From Aliidiomarina shirensis (GTDB lineage: Bacteria > Pseudomonadota > Gammaproteobacteria > Enterobacterales > Alteromonadaceae): 64,000 bases of DNA. Shown piece after piece: positions 18,930-29,028 of the stretch. Both the position numbers and the translations under genes were made by a program. Positions within the stretch are counted from its first letter, which is position 1. Every line of letters begins with the position of its first letter. The notes beneath the pieces were generated by a model, which worked only from the letters and a program-made list of their open reading frames with translations, did not search any database and was not told where the DNA came from. The DNA is taken from positions 310,001 to 374,000 of the forward strand of contig NZ_PIPP01000003.1 of NCBI RefSeq assembly GCF_003987345.1. Reading direction: 5' to 3'.

Positions 18930-20678
18930 TTACATCCGCTCCAAGGTATCAATACCTAATAGTTCTAAACCTTGCGCAAGAATGCGCGCAGTAAGTGCTG
19001 CCAGTTTTAGGCGGCTTTGTTTCACTGCCTCATCATCGGCATTCAAGATTGGGCATGCTTCGTAAAAAGAAGAAAACGCGCCCGCCAACTCGAACATGTA
19101 ACCACATAAGAAATGTGGCGTACCTTTGTTGCCCACCGACGCAATAATCTCTGGGAACTGGGCTAGCTTGCCGGCCAACGTTTCATCTTGCTCACTTGGT
19201 AATTGAATCGCGCCGCTTACTTCATGTAATGCCAAGCCCGCTTTTTGGAAAATACTGTTTACCCGTGTGTAAGCATAGAGTAAGTAGGGCGCGGTATTGC
19301 CCTCGAACGAAAGCATGGTATCCCAATCGAAAACGTAATCGCTGGTGCGATTTTTCGAAAGATCGGCATATTTCACAGAAGAAATACCAACCACACGAGC
19401 AACATTTGCTTGCTCTTCCGCATTGAAATCTGTGCCTTTCGCGGCAATGAGTTCTGCTGCACGGCGCTCTGATTCATCCAACAAATCGGCAAGCTTCGTT
19501 ACGCCACCATCTCGGCTTTTGTATGGCCGGCCATCTTTACCCAGCACCATACCGAAGCCTAAGTGTTCTAAACTGGTGTTTTCACTGGCATATCCGGCTT
19601 TTCGGCATAACGTAAATATTTGTTGAAAATGCAGGGATTGGCGCGCATCTACCACGTAAATAACGCGATCTGCGCCTAAAGTTCCAGCGCGATAACGAAC
19701 AGCCGCCAAATCGGTTGTTGCGTACAGATAGCCGCCATCTTTTTTCTGTACAATAATCGGCAACGGCTCATCTTCTTTGCCTTTAAACTCGTCTAAGAAC
19801 ACGCACTGAGCACCTTGGTTTTCTACTAATAACCCTTGCTCACGAAGATCGACGACTACCTTGGCTAAATCATCGTTGTAGGCTGATTCTGCCATTACAT
19901 CGGCGCGCGTAAGTTGAACACCTAACCGATCATATACTTCCTGGCAATGCGCTAGCGAAGTATCAATAAACTTCTGCCAAAGTGATTTGCAATAAGCATC
20001 TCCAGATTGCAGTTTCACCACCAATGAACGCGCTCTATCGGCAAAGCCCTCTTCGTCATCAAAGCGTTTTTTCGCTGCCTTATAGAACGTTTCTAGATCA
20101 CTTAGCGCTAGTTCATCCGAGCTTGCTTCTTGTAAGCTATCTTCCATGTGTGCCAGCAACATACCAAACTGGGTGCCCCAATCACCTACATGGTTTTGCG
20201 GAATCACTTTATGGCCTTGTAAGCTAAGTGTGCGGGCCACTGCATCGCCAATAATGGTTGAGCGTAAATGACCCACATGCATTTCTTTCGCTAGGTTCGG
20301 CGACGAATAATCAATGACCACAGTTTGTGGTTTCTCGGCCAACGGCACACCACAACGTTTATCAGCGAAAGCCGTTTCAAGTTGCGCAATGAGCTGCGAA
20401 CGATCAACGGTAAAGTTAATAAAACCCGGGCCGGCAATTTCGGTTTTGCCAATCACTGCATTTTCAGGAATCGCCGCAATAATGGCTTCCGCCAAAGCGC
20501 GAGGATTCTGTTTTGCTGGCTTTGCGAGCATTAATGCTAAGTTCGTTGCGAAATCACCATGAGATTTATCACGCGGACGATCAAGCTGAATGCGCGGTTG
20601 TACATCAGCCGGAATGGTTTCTGCGGCTATCAACGCAGCTACTGCAGCGTGCAATAATTCTTCTATTTGCTGTTTCAT
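18930..20678 (-). CDS. argS: Arginyl-tRNA synthetase
   Basis: Class I aminoacyl-tRNA synthetase of 582 residues that charges tRNA-Arg. The N-terminal Add1 tRNA-binding domain is followed by the HIGH-type motif [20 protein letters not shown], the [14 protein letters not shown] segment, the degenerate KMSKS region [13 protein letters not shown], and a DALR anticodon-binding C-terminus ending in [11 protein letters not shown] chose the ATG at 20678 ([10 protein letters not shown]), which fits the family N-terminus; an upstream in-frame start at 20714 adds 12 residues. ftsN follows after three bases. Confidence 0.97.
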   Translation of the reverse strand: MKQQIEELLHAAVAALIAAETIPADVQPRIQLDRPRDKSHGDFATNLALMLAKPAKQNPRALAEAIIAAIPENAVIGKTEIAGPGFINFTVDRSQLIAQLETAFADKRCGVPLAEKPQTVVIDYSSPNLAKEMHVGHLRSTIIGDAVARTLSLQGHKVIPQNHVGDWGTQFGMLLAHMEDSLQEASSDELALSDLETFYKAAKKRFDDEEGFADRARSLVVKLQSGDAYCKSLWQKFIDTSLAHCQEVYDRLGVQLTRADVMAESAYNDDLAKVVVDLREQGLLVENQGAQCVFLDEFKGKEDEPLPIIVQKKDGGYLYATTDLAAVRYRAGTLGADRVIYVVDARQSLHFQQIFTLCRKAGYASENTSLEHLGFGMVLGKDGRPYKSRDGGVTKLADLLDESERRAAELIAAKGTDFNAEEQANVARVVGISSVKYADLSKNRTSDYVFDWDTMLSFEGNTAPYLLYAYTRVNSIFQKAGLALHEVSGAIQLPSEQDETLAGKLAQFPEIIASVGNKGTPHFLCGYMFELAGAFSSFYEACPILNADDEAVKQSRLKLAALTARILAQGLELLGIDTLERM

Positions 20679-20826
20679 GGTTCTCGCAACCTTAACTAAC
20701 GCGTTTTCAATCAAAATAGGGGGGTATATGCTAGCCCGTTAGTTTAATCGCTCGGGCTTGGAAAAAAAACCAGCGCGTGGGCTTATCTATCGCTTTCTCA
20801 CTAAAATATTTACTGAAAAAGTGAAA

Positions 20827-23034
20827 TCAAATAAATTCCTGTGGATCGATGTCCAATGTCCATCGGGCCTTTCGTGCCTCAGCTAGGTTCTCAAGCTCTG
20901 GTAAGCATTGCTGTAACAACCCATGTAAAGGTGCCCGCGCTGCTGCATGCAACAATAACTGATAGCGAAAACGCCCGGCTCGACGCGCCAGTGGCGCAGG
21001 CATTGGGCCAATCACGGTAACTTCCGGTATTTCACCATGCATATTGGCGTGTAGTTTATCACTAATTACCTGCAAAAGTGCCTCTGCCGCTGGCTTATCA
21101 ATCGCCTCAGCTCGGAATAACGCCATTGCTGCATACGGCGGCAGCATTGCTTGCTCTCGTTCTAACAAAGCACTTTGCGCAAAATCCTTATATCCGTTTT
21201 GAATCAGTTCTTGAATGAGTGGGTGTTCAGGATGATGCGTTTGCAATAACACACTACCCTTTTTACTTGCGCGGCCTGCGCGGCCAGATACCTGCACGTA
21301 TAATTGCGCTAGCCGTTCGGCAGCTCGAAAATCGGCACTAAATAGCGCACCATCAACATCAAGCAAAGATACCAAAGTAACATCGGGGAAATGATGCCCC
21401 TTCGCCAACATTTGTGTGCCAATGAGAATGCGGTAATCACCACGAGCTACAGCTTCAAGGTAATCCTCTAGTTGGCCTTTTCGCCGAGTGCTATCTCGGT
21501 CAATACGAATCGCTGGGTAGTTCGGAAAACGTTCCTGAATGGCCTGCTCTAATTGTTCCGTACCCAAACCTCGAGTTATCAGCTGCGTACTGCCACAGCT
21601 TTGACACTGGCGTGGAATGCGGCGCTGGGCACCACAATGATGACACTGCAAGGTGTGCGTTTGCTGATGCACCGTCATATTCGCTTGGCAACGATGGCAA
21701 TCGCTTATCCAACCACACTCATGGCAAAGCAGAGCGCTGGCAAAACCGCGCCGATTTAAAAACAACAGTACTTGATTACCCGCATCGAGGTGCTTTTGCA
21801 TTACGGTTAACAGCTGATCGGACAGCCCGTTGTGTAAACGTTGAGATTTTAAATCAATTACACCACTTTTTACCGGCAATGCTGCACCCGCACGCTTACC
21901 CAAGATGAGGTGGGCATAGCGTTTGCTCCGCGCATTCGCCAAACTTTCGAGTGAAGGGGTAGCCGAACCTAAAATAACGCCGAACCCTTCTAAATGAGCG
22001 CGCTTAATGGCTAAATCGCGGGCATTATAACGAAAGCCTTCTTGTTGCTTGAACGAACTATCATGTTCTTCATCAAGAATGAGCAGGCCAAGGTTTTGCA
22101 TCGGGGTGAATATTGCTGAACGCGTGCCCAATACAATACCTGCGTGGCCATCACGTGCCTGTAACCAACCTTGTAAACGCTCCTGATCACTCAAGCCCGA
22201 GTGCAAAACCACTACCGGTGCTTGGAATCGATTACGAAAGCGAGCTACGGTTTGCGGGGTAAGGCCGATTTCAGGAACTAGCACCAACACTTGTTTACCC
22301 GCCGCCAGCACTTCCGCCATTACCTGCAAGTACACTTCCGTTTTGCCACTCCCCGTTACTCCTTCGAGTAACCAAACATTGGCTTTGGCATCATTCACCG
22401 AGCCTAAAATAGCGCCTACGGCCACCGCTTGCTCTTGATTCAGCGCATGGGGCTGTTCACACAATTCGCCGCGCCAAGGTGTGAAATCAGGTTCGCAATC
22501 ATGCGCTTCTACTAAGCCTTTATCCTGCAAAGCCTTTAATGCTGCGGTGCTAAACTCATGTTGCCGAATAGTGGCGGCGCTCATTGGCCCGCGTTTTAAT
22601 GCGGCGAATAATTGCTGTTGCTTCTTCGCGCGTTGCAAACTTTCTACTTCTGCTGCCTCACCTTCGCTAGTGAGTTGGTATCGGCGTACCAAGGTATAAT
22701 TCGGAGGCTCGCCTTGTTTTATTGCAATGGGTGCCGCGTGAACCAGCACTTCACCAAGTGGGTGATGATAATAGCTCGCCGCCCAAAGCAGCAGTTTCCA
22801 CAAAGGTTCTGGCCACAATGGTGCCGGATCGCTTACCGTAATTACTTCCCGTAACTGGCTCACTTCGATTTCTGGAGTAACATCGTTTGCGGTTACAAAA
22901 CCCACCATTTCACGCGAACCAAAGGGCACACGCACGCGGCTACCTACCGGCGGTAGCGGCTGTTCAGGCGCAAGCACATAATCATACTTTCGCCGCAACG
23001 GTACGGGTAAGGCAATACGAATAAAGGTAGGCAC
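20827..23034 (-). CDS. priA: Primosomal replication protein PriA
   Basis: Replication-restart helicase of 735 residues. An N-terminal 3'-DNA-binding domain (to about 105) is followed by SF2 helicase motifs: Walker A GVTGSGKTEVYLQ (about 228), DEEH (about 322), GSATPSLES, and the late motifs IGTQMLAKGHHFP and QVSGRAGR. Eight cysteines in CHECGW, CHRC, CHHC and CQSC form the two zinc-binding sites. PriA loads the replicative helicase at stalled forks. It is divergent from rpmE, the common arrangement in gammaproteobacteria. Confidence 0.98.
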   Translation of the reverse strand: MPTFIRIALPVPLRRKYDYVLAPEQPLPPVGSRVRVPFGSREMVGFVTANDVTPEIEVSQLREVITVSDPAPLWPEPLWKLLLWAASYYHHPLGEVLVHAAPIAIKQGEPPNYTLVRRYQLTSEGEAAEVESLQRAKKQQQLFAALKRGPMSAATIRQHEFSTAALKALQDKGLVEAHDCEPDFTPWRGELCEQPHALNQEQAVAVGAILGSVNDAKANVWLLEGVTGSGKTEVYLQVMAEVLAAGKQVLVLVPEIGLTPQTVARFRNRFQAPVVVLHSGLSDQERLQGWLQARDGHAGIVLGTRSAIFTPMQNLGLLILDEEHDSSFKQQEGFRYNARDLAIKRAHLEGFGVILGSATPSLESLANARSKRYAHLILGKRAGAALPVKSGVIDLKSQRLHNGLSDQLLTVMQKHLDAGNQVLLFLNRRGFASALLCHECGWISDCHRCQANMTVHQQTHTLQCHHCGAQRRIPRQCQSCGSTQLITRGLGTEQLEQAIQERFPNYPAIRIDRDSTRRKGQLEDYLEAVARGDYRILIGTQMLAKGHHFPDVTLVSLLDVDGALFSADFRAAERLAQLYVQVSGRAGRASKKGSVLLQTHHPEHPLIQELIQNGYKDFAQSALLEREQAMLPPYAAMALFRAEAIDKPAAEALLQVISDKLHANMHGEIPEVTVIGPMPAPLARRAGRFRYQLLLHAAARAPLHGLLQQCLPELENLAEARKARWTLDIDPQEFI

Positions 23035-23154
23035 AAGTTTCCACGCGCATTGAATGAAGCCCTATGCTAACAAAACTTTGCCGAAGCGCCAGCACGCTTT
23101 TTGCGGAAAGCTGAGCGCATTACACGTTTACCCATGATGAAACACCGATGTTGC

Positions 23155-23183
23155 TTGATCCTTAGCCAGCTCTGCGCTAGAAT
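23155..23183 (+). promoter_or_regulatory. Sigma-70 promoter of rpmE
   Basis: TTGATC (23155-23160) and TAGAAT (23178-23183) with an optimal 17-base spacer, about 100 bases upstream of rpmE. It leaves a roughly 95-base untranslated leader. Confidence 0.65.
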
Positions 23184-23284
23184 CCGCGTCCTTAAATTAG
23201 ATTTAAGTACGAATTTTATTAACAAGCGCGTGGTGTTCGTGGAAAGCACGGATGGCGATGCGGCCTTCAACTGAGGTAACCCCC

Positions 23285-23497
23285 ATGAAACAAGGTATTC
23301 ACCCTGAATATAAAGCCGTAACCGTAAACTGCTCGTGCGGTAACGTTTTTGAAACTCGTTCAACCCGTTGTGAAAACTTCCACATCGACGTATGTTCTGA
23401 GTGTCACCCGTTCTACACTGGTAAACAGAAAACTCTGGATGCTGGCGGACGTGTTGATAAATTCAAGCAACGTTTCGGTTCACTTAAATCTAAGTAA
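23285..23497 (+). CDS. rpmE: 50S ribosomal protein L31, zinc-binding type
   Basis: Ribosomal protein of 70 residues starting [19 protein letters not shown]. Cys16, Cys18, Cys37 and Cys40 give the four-cysteine zinc-binding (C+) form. The C-terminal [13 protein letters not shown] is typical. The ATG at 23285 is set by the family N-terminus; the frame is open further upstream. L31 bridges the ribosomal subunits. The gene ends at a strong terminator shared with the convergent response-regulator gene. Confidence 0.98.
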   Translation: MKQGIHPEYKAVTVNCSCGNVFETRSTRCENFHIDVCSECHPFYTGKQKTLDAGGRVDKFKQRFGSLKSK

Positions 23498-23531
23498 TTT
23501 ACCTAGATTTAAAGTGTTAAAGCTTGAAGAA

Positions 23532-23565
23532 AGCGCCACTCACATAGAGTTGGCGCTTTTTTTTA
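23532..23565. terminator. Terminator of rpmE
   Basis: Hairpin AGCGCCACTC / GAGTTGGCGCT (one bulge, five-base loop) followed by eight T residues on the plus strand. The stop codon of the minus-strand response regulator (23563) lies in the T tract, so the convergent genes share this element. Confidence 0.85.
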
Positions 23566-24216
23566 TTCCAACAGCCCTTTTCGTGCTGCGAGACGAATTA
23601 ACTCCGCCGTATTCGATACCTGCAATTTATTTAAGATTCGGCCTCGATGATTCTCTGCGGTTTTATATGACATATCCAGCAGCACCGCTATTTCTTTGGT
23701 GGCGCGGCCAGCAACTACTAAATGAAACACTTCGCGTTCACGCCTCGTGAGGTTATTCAGAATCGACGTATCATCGGTACTGCTACCTTTACCCGACGCT
23801 AACGATTGCGTGAGCGCATTGGGAAAGAATGTGCCTCCTTCATGAATAACACGAATAGCCTCTGATAGTTGCTCAGTTGAGGATTCTTTCAAAACATATC
23901 CGCGAGCACCCGAGGTGTGTAATGCATGCATATACTCGATCTCATCGTGCATTGTAAGCACAAGAACTTTGGCATCAGGCCGATTATCGAGCAGCTTATC
24001 GATCGCCACTAGGCCATTCATTTTCGGCATCGAGATGTCCATCAAGATAACATCCGGCGCTTTCTGAATTGCCGCTTGCACTAAACTCACGCCATCTTCA
24101 CATTCTTGTACTACCTCAAAATCACCCTGCTGGCGCAACATTTGCACAATGCTTTGGCGCACTAATGTATGGTCGTCGGCAATTACAATACGAATCTTAT
24201 TTTTATCAGAACTCAT
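23563..24216 (-). CDS. NarL/FixJ-type response regulator
   Basis: Response regulator of 217 residues. The receiver domain (1-125) has IADDH, the phosphorylated Asp in VILMDISMPKMNG and the conserved Lys in GYVLKES. The C-terminal LuxR-type helix-turn-helix (about 150-210) reads LTRREREVFHLVVAGRATKEIA. The ATG at 24216 overlaps the kinase stop as ATGA, so it is translationally coupled to its likely partner histidine kinase. Last gene of a five-gene operon that includes a Ser/Thr kinase and an FHA protein. Targets are unknown. Confidence 0.92.
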   Translation of the reverse strand: MSSDKNKIRIVIADDHTLVRQSIVQMLRQQGDFEVVQECEDGVSLVQAAIQKAPDVILMDISMPKMNGLVAIDKLLDNRPDAKVLVLTMHDEIEYMHALHTSGARGYVLKESSTEQLSEAIRVIHEGGTFFPNALTQSLASGKGSSTDDTSILNNLTRREREVFHLVVAGRATKEIAVLLDMSYKTAENHRGRILNKLQVSNTAELIRLAARKGLLE

Positions 24217-24914
24217 AACAATACTAATAAACTCAAATGGCAACCTCCGCCAGGGCGGGATTGAATTTCCAATTCAGCAGCAAAGGCTGCCGCGCGATCT
24301 CGCATACTCGCGAGGCCCACTCCGGGGGTTGTCTCTTTGAGCTCAAATCCATGACCATCATCAATAATATCTAATCTTAACGTATTACCAACCCGGCTTG
24401 CATATAAACTAATATGCGTTGCATTGGCATGGCGCACCGCATTCGTTAACGCCTCTTGGGCAATCCGAAATACCAGTATAGCCAAATGATTTTCTGGCTC
24501 GTCTTGAATATCAATTTGTACATCTATCTCTACTGGCTCATGTTCACAAAGGCTGCGTACTAACCATGATAATGCCGCCGCTAGCCCGAGGTCGTCCAAA
24601 ATACGGGGGCGCATTAACCGTGATAACTGGCGCACATCAGCAAGCGCCTGCGCTGCTAAATCAGCTAATTCAGGGGCTTCTTTGTACTCACTGGCAGCGA
24701 GATTGAGGCGGCGGGTTAACGCTGTTAGTAACTGACCAACACCATCATGCAACTCTTGGGAAAAACGTGCTCGCTCAGCCTCTTGTTGACTCCATAAACG
24801 CTGAGCGAGATCTCGCAACGTATTTTGCTCTTCCAACAGCAAATTCCGTAGCTCTTGTTGGCTACGTTGGAGGGCTTGCACTTCCTCTACGAATGGGTGT
24901 TTCGGGTCGTTCAT
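24213..24914 (-). CDS. Soluble NarX-type sensor histidine kinase
   Basis: Kinase of 233 residues with no membrane segment. A coiled-coil N-terminus (residues 8-55) leads to a HisKA_3 dimerisation domain with the phospho-accepting His in FSQELHDGVGQLLTAL, followed by an HATPase domain with an N-box in AQEALTNAVRHANA and G-box DDGHGF / GVGLASMRDRA. It has no sensory domain of its own, so its input probably comes from a partner protein. The ATG at 24914 lies inside the 3' end of the Ser/Thr kinase gene (53-base overlap), and its stop overlaps the regulator start. It thus physically couples the two signalling types. Confidence 0.9.
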   Translation of the reverse strand: MNDPKHPFVEEVQALQRSQQELRNLLLEEQNTLRDLAQRLWSQQEAERARFSQELHDGVGQLLTALTRRLNLAASEYKEAPELADLAAQALADVRQLSRLMRPRILDDLGLAAALSWLVRSLCEHEPVEIDVQIDIQDEPENHLAILVFRIAQEALTNAVRHANATHISLYASRVGNTLRLDIIDDGHGFELKETTPGVGLASMRDRAAAFAAELEIQSRPGGGCHLSLLVLL

Positions 24915-27900
24915 ATGTGGCTTGATAGACCTCAATTTGTGGCTGCGTCAGGTGTTGGTATAGCGCTTCTTTTAATTGTGCTGCACGTCGCTTTGAACCA
25001 ATATCGTTAAAAATCTCATAATAGAGATGATTACGCCAGTGTTCTGGATGGCTTTGTAATGTTTTTCGTAGCTCTTCGCGGGCATTTTCATTATTAAATT
25101 GAAAGGCCTGCAAATAATTTGATCGTAAATACTCTTTATACATGTTCGGGTTACTAAGTTCCCGAACTCGTTGCCATTGCCAGCTATCACGCGGAGCTGG
25201 GCTTAACTCAAGTACCGATAAGAGTACGCGCAATTCAGTTTTAACCGGTAATAATTGCTTGCGAAAACGCGCCCAAAATCCAGTTAGCTCCGATGTAGCT
25301 ATATTGCCTTCGAGCAATGCTTTCGCCGTCACTATCCAATCACGCAAAGCAAGTTGTTCTTGGTTCAGCTGTTCCATGTAGGGGGTGAGCGCATCAAGGT
25401 GATTTCCCATGCACTCACTATCGGCAAAATACAAACACATTTCAGCGCCCCAGATGCGTACTTCCACGAGTGCTCGAATATTATTCGTTAATTCACTTAT
25501 GCGGAGGGCCTCAAAATTGTTATTGACCGCCGTTTCCCATTCGCCCAACGAAAAATTACGATGGCTTAGAAAAAATTGTGTTACCAACTCTTCTTCTGGG
25601 CGACGACCTTGCGATTCTTCTAACACCTCGGAAAGTATTTGCGTTGCCTTGTTATATTCGCCGCGGGTGAGGGCCAGATTCGCTAAGTTCAACTCTGTAC
25701 GCGCCAACCCCGATTCATCACCAATACGAGAAAACAGCGTAATGGCTTGATTCCAAAATACTTCGGCCTGGCTATATTCCGCCATTAAATAATATATGTA
25801 CGCTACATTGTTAATGCTTTCCGCTTGCTGGCGTGAATAGCCGGTAGCAATGCGCAAATCGAGCGCGTTACTATAATGCGTGAGAGCTTCACGATAGCGC
25901 CCTTGCTCTTCGAGTAAGATACCCCACTCATTTTCTACTTGGGCCAAACCTAATCGATCATTATTCGCTTCGAACAGTAAAGAGGCTTCGGCCAGAGCGC
26001 CTTCGGCGTCACTGTACCGAAGTTGCAAAGCATAGGCATTTGCAAGGTTGGCTAAGGTAACGGCACGTCCATTTGGATCAAGCTCAGCAGTACGAATATC
26101 TAGCGCTTGCGAGAAATACTGCGCCGCTTGTGAAGCCTCTGATAAACGCAAATAGGCAACCCCAAATGCGTTTAACACCGTACCTTGACCGCGAATATCT
26201 TCCTGCTGGCGATACTTGATCAATGCTTGCATTAGCTCATTATCTAACGCTTGTTGGATTTGTCCTTGGATAATACGAATACGAGCCAGTTCAAACCATC
26301 GCTCACCGGAACTCGGGTCGAGTGCCAACGCTTGTTGATACAAGGCAATCGCCATTTCCGCATCGTCATTCCAAGATGCCAGCTCAGCTCGCCTATCGAG
26401 TAAACTCGCTCGGCCAGGAAACAGTTCAACGAGGCGATCAACAACGGCTATCGCCGCATCGAGATCATCGCTCATTTCTGCTTGCAACGCGCGCCCTTCT
26501 AAATGCCAATACTCATCATTTTCCGAGAGTTCGAATAACCGTTGCAATTGTTCTCGCGCTTGTTGCAGCTCACCTCGGTTAACCGCTAATCGAGCTCCCG
26601 CCAGCCAGCCGCCAGCAAAGTCTGGCCACTCTGCTTGTAACGAGTTGATAAATTGCTCAGCCTCAGCGTTTCGCCCCTGACGAAGCGCGCGTAACACTGG
26701 TTCTACCCGCTGAAGCTCTTCGATGGGTACAATTAACTCACGCGCTGGTAGCGCAAGCTGAGTATCAATATGGGTAAACAGTTGCTCTAAGGTTTGCGGT
26801 AAACCCTCAGTAGAAATGGTGCCTTGGAACGCGCCAAACATGCGGTTGCCTGGCATATTCGCTAGCACAACTTGCAAACGCATTTCATCGCCAACAGGGA
26901 GTGTCATGGTTTGTAGAAGCACCAATACATCGGCATTTACCAACTGCGCAATACGATTGCGGTGTTCTTGTTGGCCAAAAGGCCTCAAACCTAAGTTGCT
27001 CACCAAGATATCTACTCGATTTTGCTCAATCACATCGATATCGCTTTGGCTTACTAAATGCAACCGCATAAGCTCCGCGAAGCCCGAAAGCATATCGTTC
27101 TCAGGGCTGTATACAATCGCTACGCGGTTTGTTTTTCTTGGCTCTTCAGTGGTAATAACAGGTTCAAGATTAAAATATTGCCATGCCCCATACCCCATCA
27201 ATGTCATCGCAATGAGTAGTACGGCAACAGCAGATACGAACTTTTGCTTTGCCGGTAACGTTAAACGCTTCTGTGCGCCAGCAATAGAAAGCCGTTGATG
27301 AATGAGAGGTTTACTCAGCTTGGCTGCTATTTGTTTGCGTTCCCAATACCAAAACACATCACCAAGATGCCACTTGCGAATGGTTGTAGCGCGCAACATT
27401 TCGTTGAGCAAGCAGCCACTGCTATAGCAATCACTGTAGGTGCCACGTTTGCCGAGCTGGGTAACTTCGGGCGCCGTGTAACCCGAGCTACCTGAAAAAT
27501 CTTTTGCGGTTGATTCAACGCTAGTTTGTTCGTTTGCATCGGCGGTTTGAACCGTGCTTTGACCAATACCAAAATCTAAAAGAACTAAATTACCACGCTC
27601 ATCAATCACGATATTTTCCGGCTTTATATCCGCGTGAGTAATATCCGCCGAATGGCATGCTTCGAGCGCTAACAATAATTGCTTAAACCATTGCTCTACT
27701 TGCTGCCGCTTTATCCCTTTATGTATGCGCTCTGCAAGATTTTCTCCGCTTACCAAGCCCATCGTGAAGAAAACCCATTCACCATCTTGGTAGAACTCAA
27801 ACACGCGAACGATATTTGGATGGTTGAGTTCCCGGGCTAGTAAGACCTCTTGCCGTAACCGTTGTACTTGATGGATATCCAGAGCATTGCGCGGAGCTAT

Positions 27901-28095
27901 TAATTTTAGCGCAATATCAGTACCAAGAATCTCGTCTCGTGCCTGGTATACCTGGGCTTGCCCCCCAGCACCAAGCGCATTTAACACGCGAAAACGCCCA
28001 GCCAACACGGTACCTACTGGTAGCGTTGGTGTGGGCGTTAACAACGATGTATCGCGATTCGGTTGAGCGCTGGCTGAATCTGAGCCTGAGATCAC
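24862..28095 (-). CDS. Membrane Ser/Thr protein kinase with TPR domain
   Basis: Protein of 1077 residues. A Hanks-type kinase fills residues 33-270: glycine loop LGAGGQAQV (41-49), Lys64, Glu83, catalytic HADIKPEN (154-161), DFG (174-176) and APE (208-210). The C-lobe after APE is short: DCYSSG is present but helices G-I are hard to see. One membrane helix follows (285-308). Residues 320-450 resemble a TolB/FlgO-type alpha/beta domain, and about 460-1050 are TPR repeats, placing the sensor part in the periplasm. The GTG start has a GGAG site six bases upstream. It overlaps the histidine kinase gene and follows the FHA-GAF gene by 93 bases. Confidence 0.88.
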   Translation of the reverse strand: MISGSDSASAQPNRDTSLLTPTPTLPVGTVLAGRFRVLNALGAGGQAQVYQARDEILGTDIALKLIAPRNALDIHQVQRLRQEVLLARELNHPNIVRVFEFYQDGEWVFFTMGLVSGENLAERIHKGIKRQQVEQWFKQLLLALEACHSADITHADIKPENIVIDERGNLVLLDFGIGQSTVQTADANEQTSVESTAKDFSGSSGYTAPEVTQLGKRGTYSDCYSSGCLLNEMLRATTIRKWHLGDVFWYWERKQIAAKLSKPLIHQRLSIAGAQKRLTLPAKQKFVSAVAVLLIAMTLMGYGAWQYFNLEPVITTEEPRKTNRVAIVYSPENDMLSGFAELMRLHLVSQSDIDVIEQNRVDILVSNLGLRPFGQQEHRNRIAQLVNADVLVLLQTMTLPVGDEMRLQVVLANMPGNRMFGAFQGTISTEGLPQTLEQLFTHIDTQLALPARELIVPIEELQRVEPVLRALRQGRNAEAEQFINSLQAEWPDFAGGWLAGARLAVNRGELQQAREQLQRLFELSENDEYWHLEGRALQAEMSDDLDAAIAVVDRLVELFPGRASLLDRRAELASWNDDAEMAIALYQQALALDPSSGERWFELARIRIIQGQIQQALDNELMQALIKYRQQEDIRGQGTVLNAFGVAYLRLSEASQAAQYFSQALDIRTAELDPNGRAVTLANLANAYALQLRYSDAEGALAEASLLFEANNDRLGLAQVENEWGILLEEQGRYREALTHYSNALDLRIATGYSRQQAESINNVAYIYYLMAEYSQAEVFWNQAITLFSRIGDESGLARTELNLANLALTRGEYNKATQILSEVLEESQGRRPEEELVTQFFLSHRNFSLGEWETAVNNNFEALRISELTNNIRALVEVRIWGAEMCLYFADSECMGNHLDALTPYMEQLNQEQLALRDWIVTAKALLEGNIATSELTGFWARFRKQLLPVKTELRVLLSVLELSPAPRDSWQWQRVRELSNPNMYKEYLRSNYLQAFQFNNENAREELRKTLQSHPEHWRNHLYYEIFNDIGSKRRAAQLKEALYQHLTQPQIEVYQATYERPETPIRRGSASPPT

Positions 28096-28101
28096 AAGAT
28101 T

Positions 28102-28146
28102 CTCCGGGAATATCCTAATTCAATAACTTAAGGATACCGCTCCCGG
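28102..28146 (-). promoter_or_regulatory. Hairpin covering the Ser/Thr kinase ribosome site
   Basis: In the 93-base gap before the kinase gene, 28132-28146 can pair with 28104-28115 (CCGGGA and TATCC blocks with a small bulge, 16-base loop). The arm nearest the gene includes most of the GGAG ribosome-binding site, so folding could limit kinase translation relative to the upstream genes. Confidence 0.4.
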
Positions 28147-28188
28147 TGATACTTATGCAAAGCTCTCGTAATATAAATTGTAAATAAA

Positions 28189-29022
28189 TCACATCGCTTG
28201 TATGCGATGTAACCTCTGTTCAATATCTTGAATCTGCAATGCCATCGATAACTGCCGCGCAAATGAACGCACGATCACTAAATCCGTATCTAAGAAAGCA
28301 CGATGTTCTTGCCCACTATCGGCATACAAAACGGCTACGATTTGATCTTGGTAAAACACCGGAAAACACAAGAGCGCTTGAATCGAGTTGTGAATAATAC
28401 TCGTAGCCTTAGCTAGCACAGGGTTATCTGCCACGGATGAGAGAATCACAGGTTCACCTGATGTGATGGTTTGCCGAATGGCTGTACGGCTACCCGTAAA
28501 ACTTTCCGCCGCCATCCATTCTGGGAATCCTGTGCAGTTACAAATATCACCTTCATCATCAAGAAAAATTACTGCAGCGCGATCACTGGATAAAATAGTG
28601 CTTAGTGTTTCGGTAGCCGAATTTAATAAATCGGTAAGCGCGCTCTCTTGCAGCATCTTCTCAGCAGCGGCGGATAAATATTTATTTCGCCACTGACTAA
28701 AGCTACTTTCTGCTGTTACTTGCCGGTGTTCAACTTGTTCTAGGCGGCACTTGATGCCACCTAGAATAAGTTCTGCCCGTTGTGCAAGGGCAATCGAACG
28801 TACGCGTTCACCTTCGGAAAAACATCCGTTCTGGCTATTATGGTCATGCAACTCCCACACGCCGTTTTTCGAGGTAATACGGGCGTGAAAACGAGATACT
28901 TGCTGTTCGTTAATCACAATATCGCACTCTTCAGAACGGCCCAGTAAATATTCTTTACCTTCAAAAAGCACGTGGCTTTGCGCGGGCTGTTCTGGATAAA
29001 ACAGTTGTATCCGTAATGGCAT
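28189..29022 (-). CDS. FHA-GAF domain protein
   Basis: Protein of 277 residues. Residues 5-95 form a forkhead-associated domain with the complete phosphothreonine-binding signature: LLGRSEECDIVI, SRFHARI and LHDHNSQNGCF. Residues 135-270 form a GAF domain (LSTILSSDRAAVIFLDD, LLCFPVFYQDQIVAVLYAD). FHA domains bind phosphothreonine, so this is a plausible partner or substrate reader for the Ser/Thr kinase encoded next, linked to a small-molecule or redox signal through GAF. It starts six bases after the secreted-protein gene. Confidence 0.9.
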   Translation of the reverse strand: MPLRIQLFYPEQPAQSHVLFEGKEYLLGRSEECDIVINEQQVSRFHARITSKNGVWELHDHNSQNGCFSEGERVRSIALAQRAELILGGIKCRLEQVEHRQVTAESSFSQWRNKYLSAAAEKMLQESALTDLLNSATETLSTILSSDRAAVIFLDDEGDICNCTGFPEWMAAESFTGSRTAIRQTITSGEPVILSSVADNPVLAKATSIIHNSIQALLCFPVFYQDQIVAVLYADSGQEHRAFLDTDLVIVRSFARQLSMALQIQDIEQRLHRIQAM

Positions 29023-29028
29023 AAATAA

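Noticed and set aside
23349-23750. Plus-strand open frame of 133 codons spanning the end of rpmE and the regulator gene
   Set aside because: It crosses a strong terminator and overlaps two well-supported genes; no motif.
26816-27298. Plus-strand open frame of 160 codons
   Set aside because: Antisense to the Ser/Thr kinase gene; composition is that of a shadow frame.
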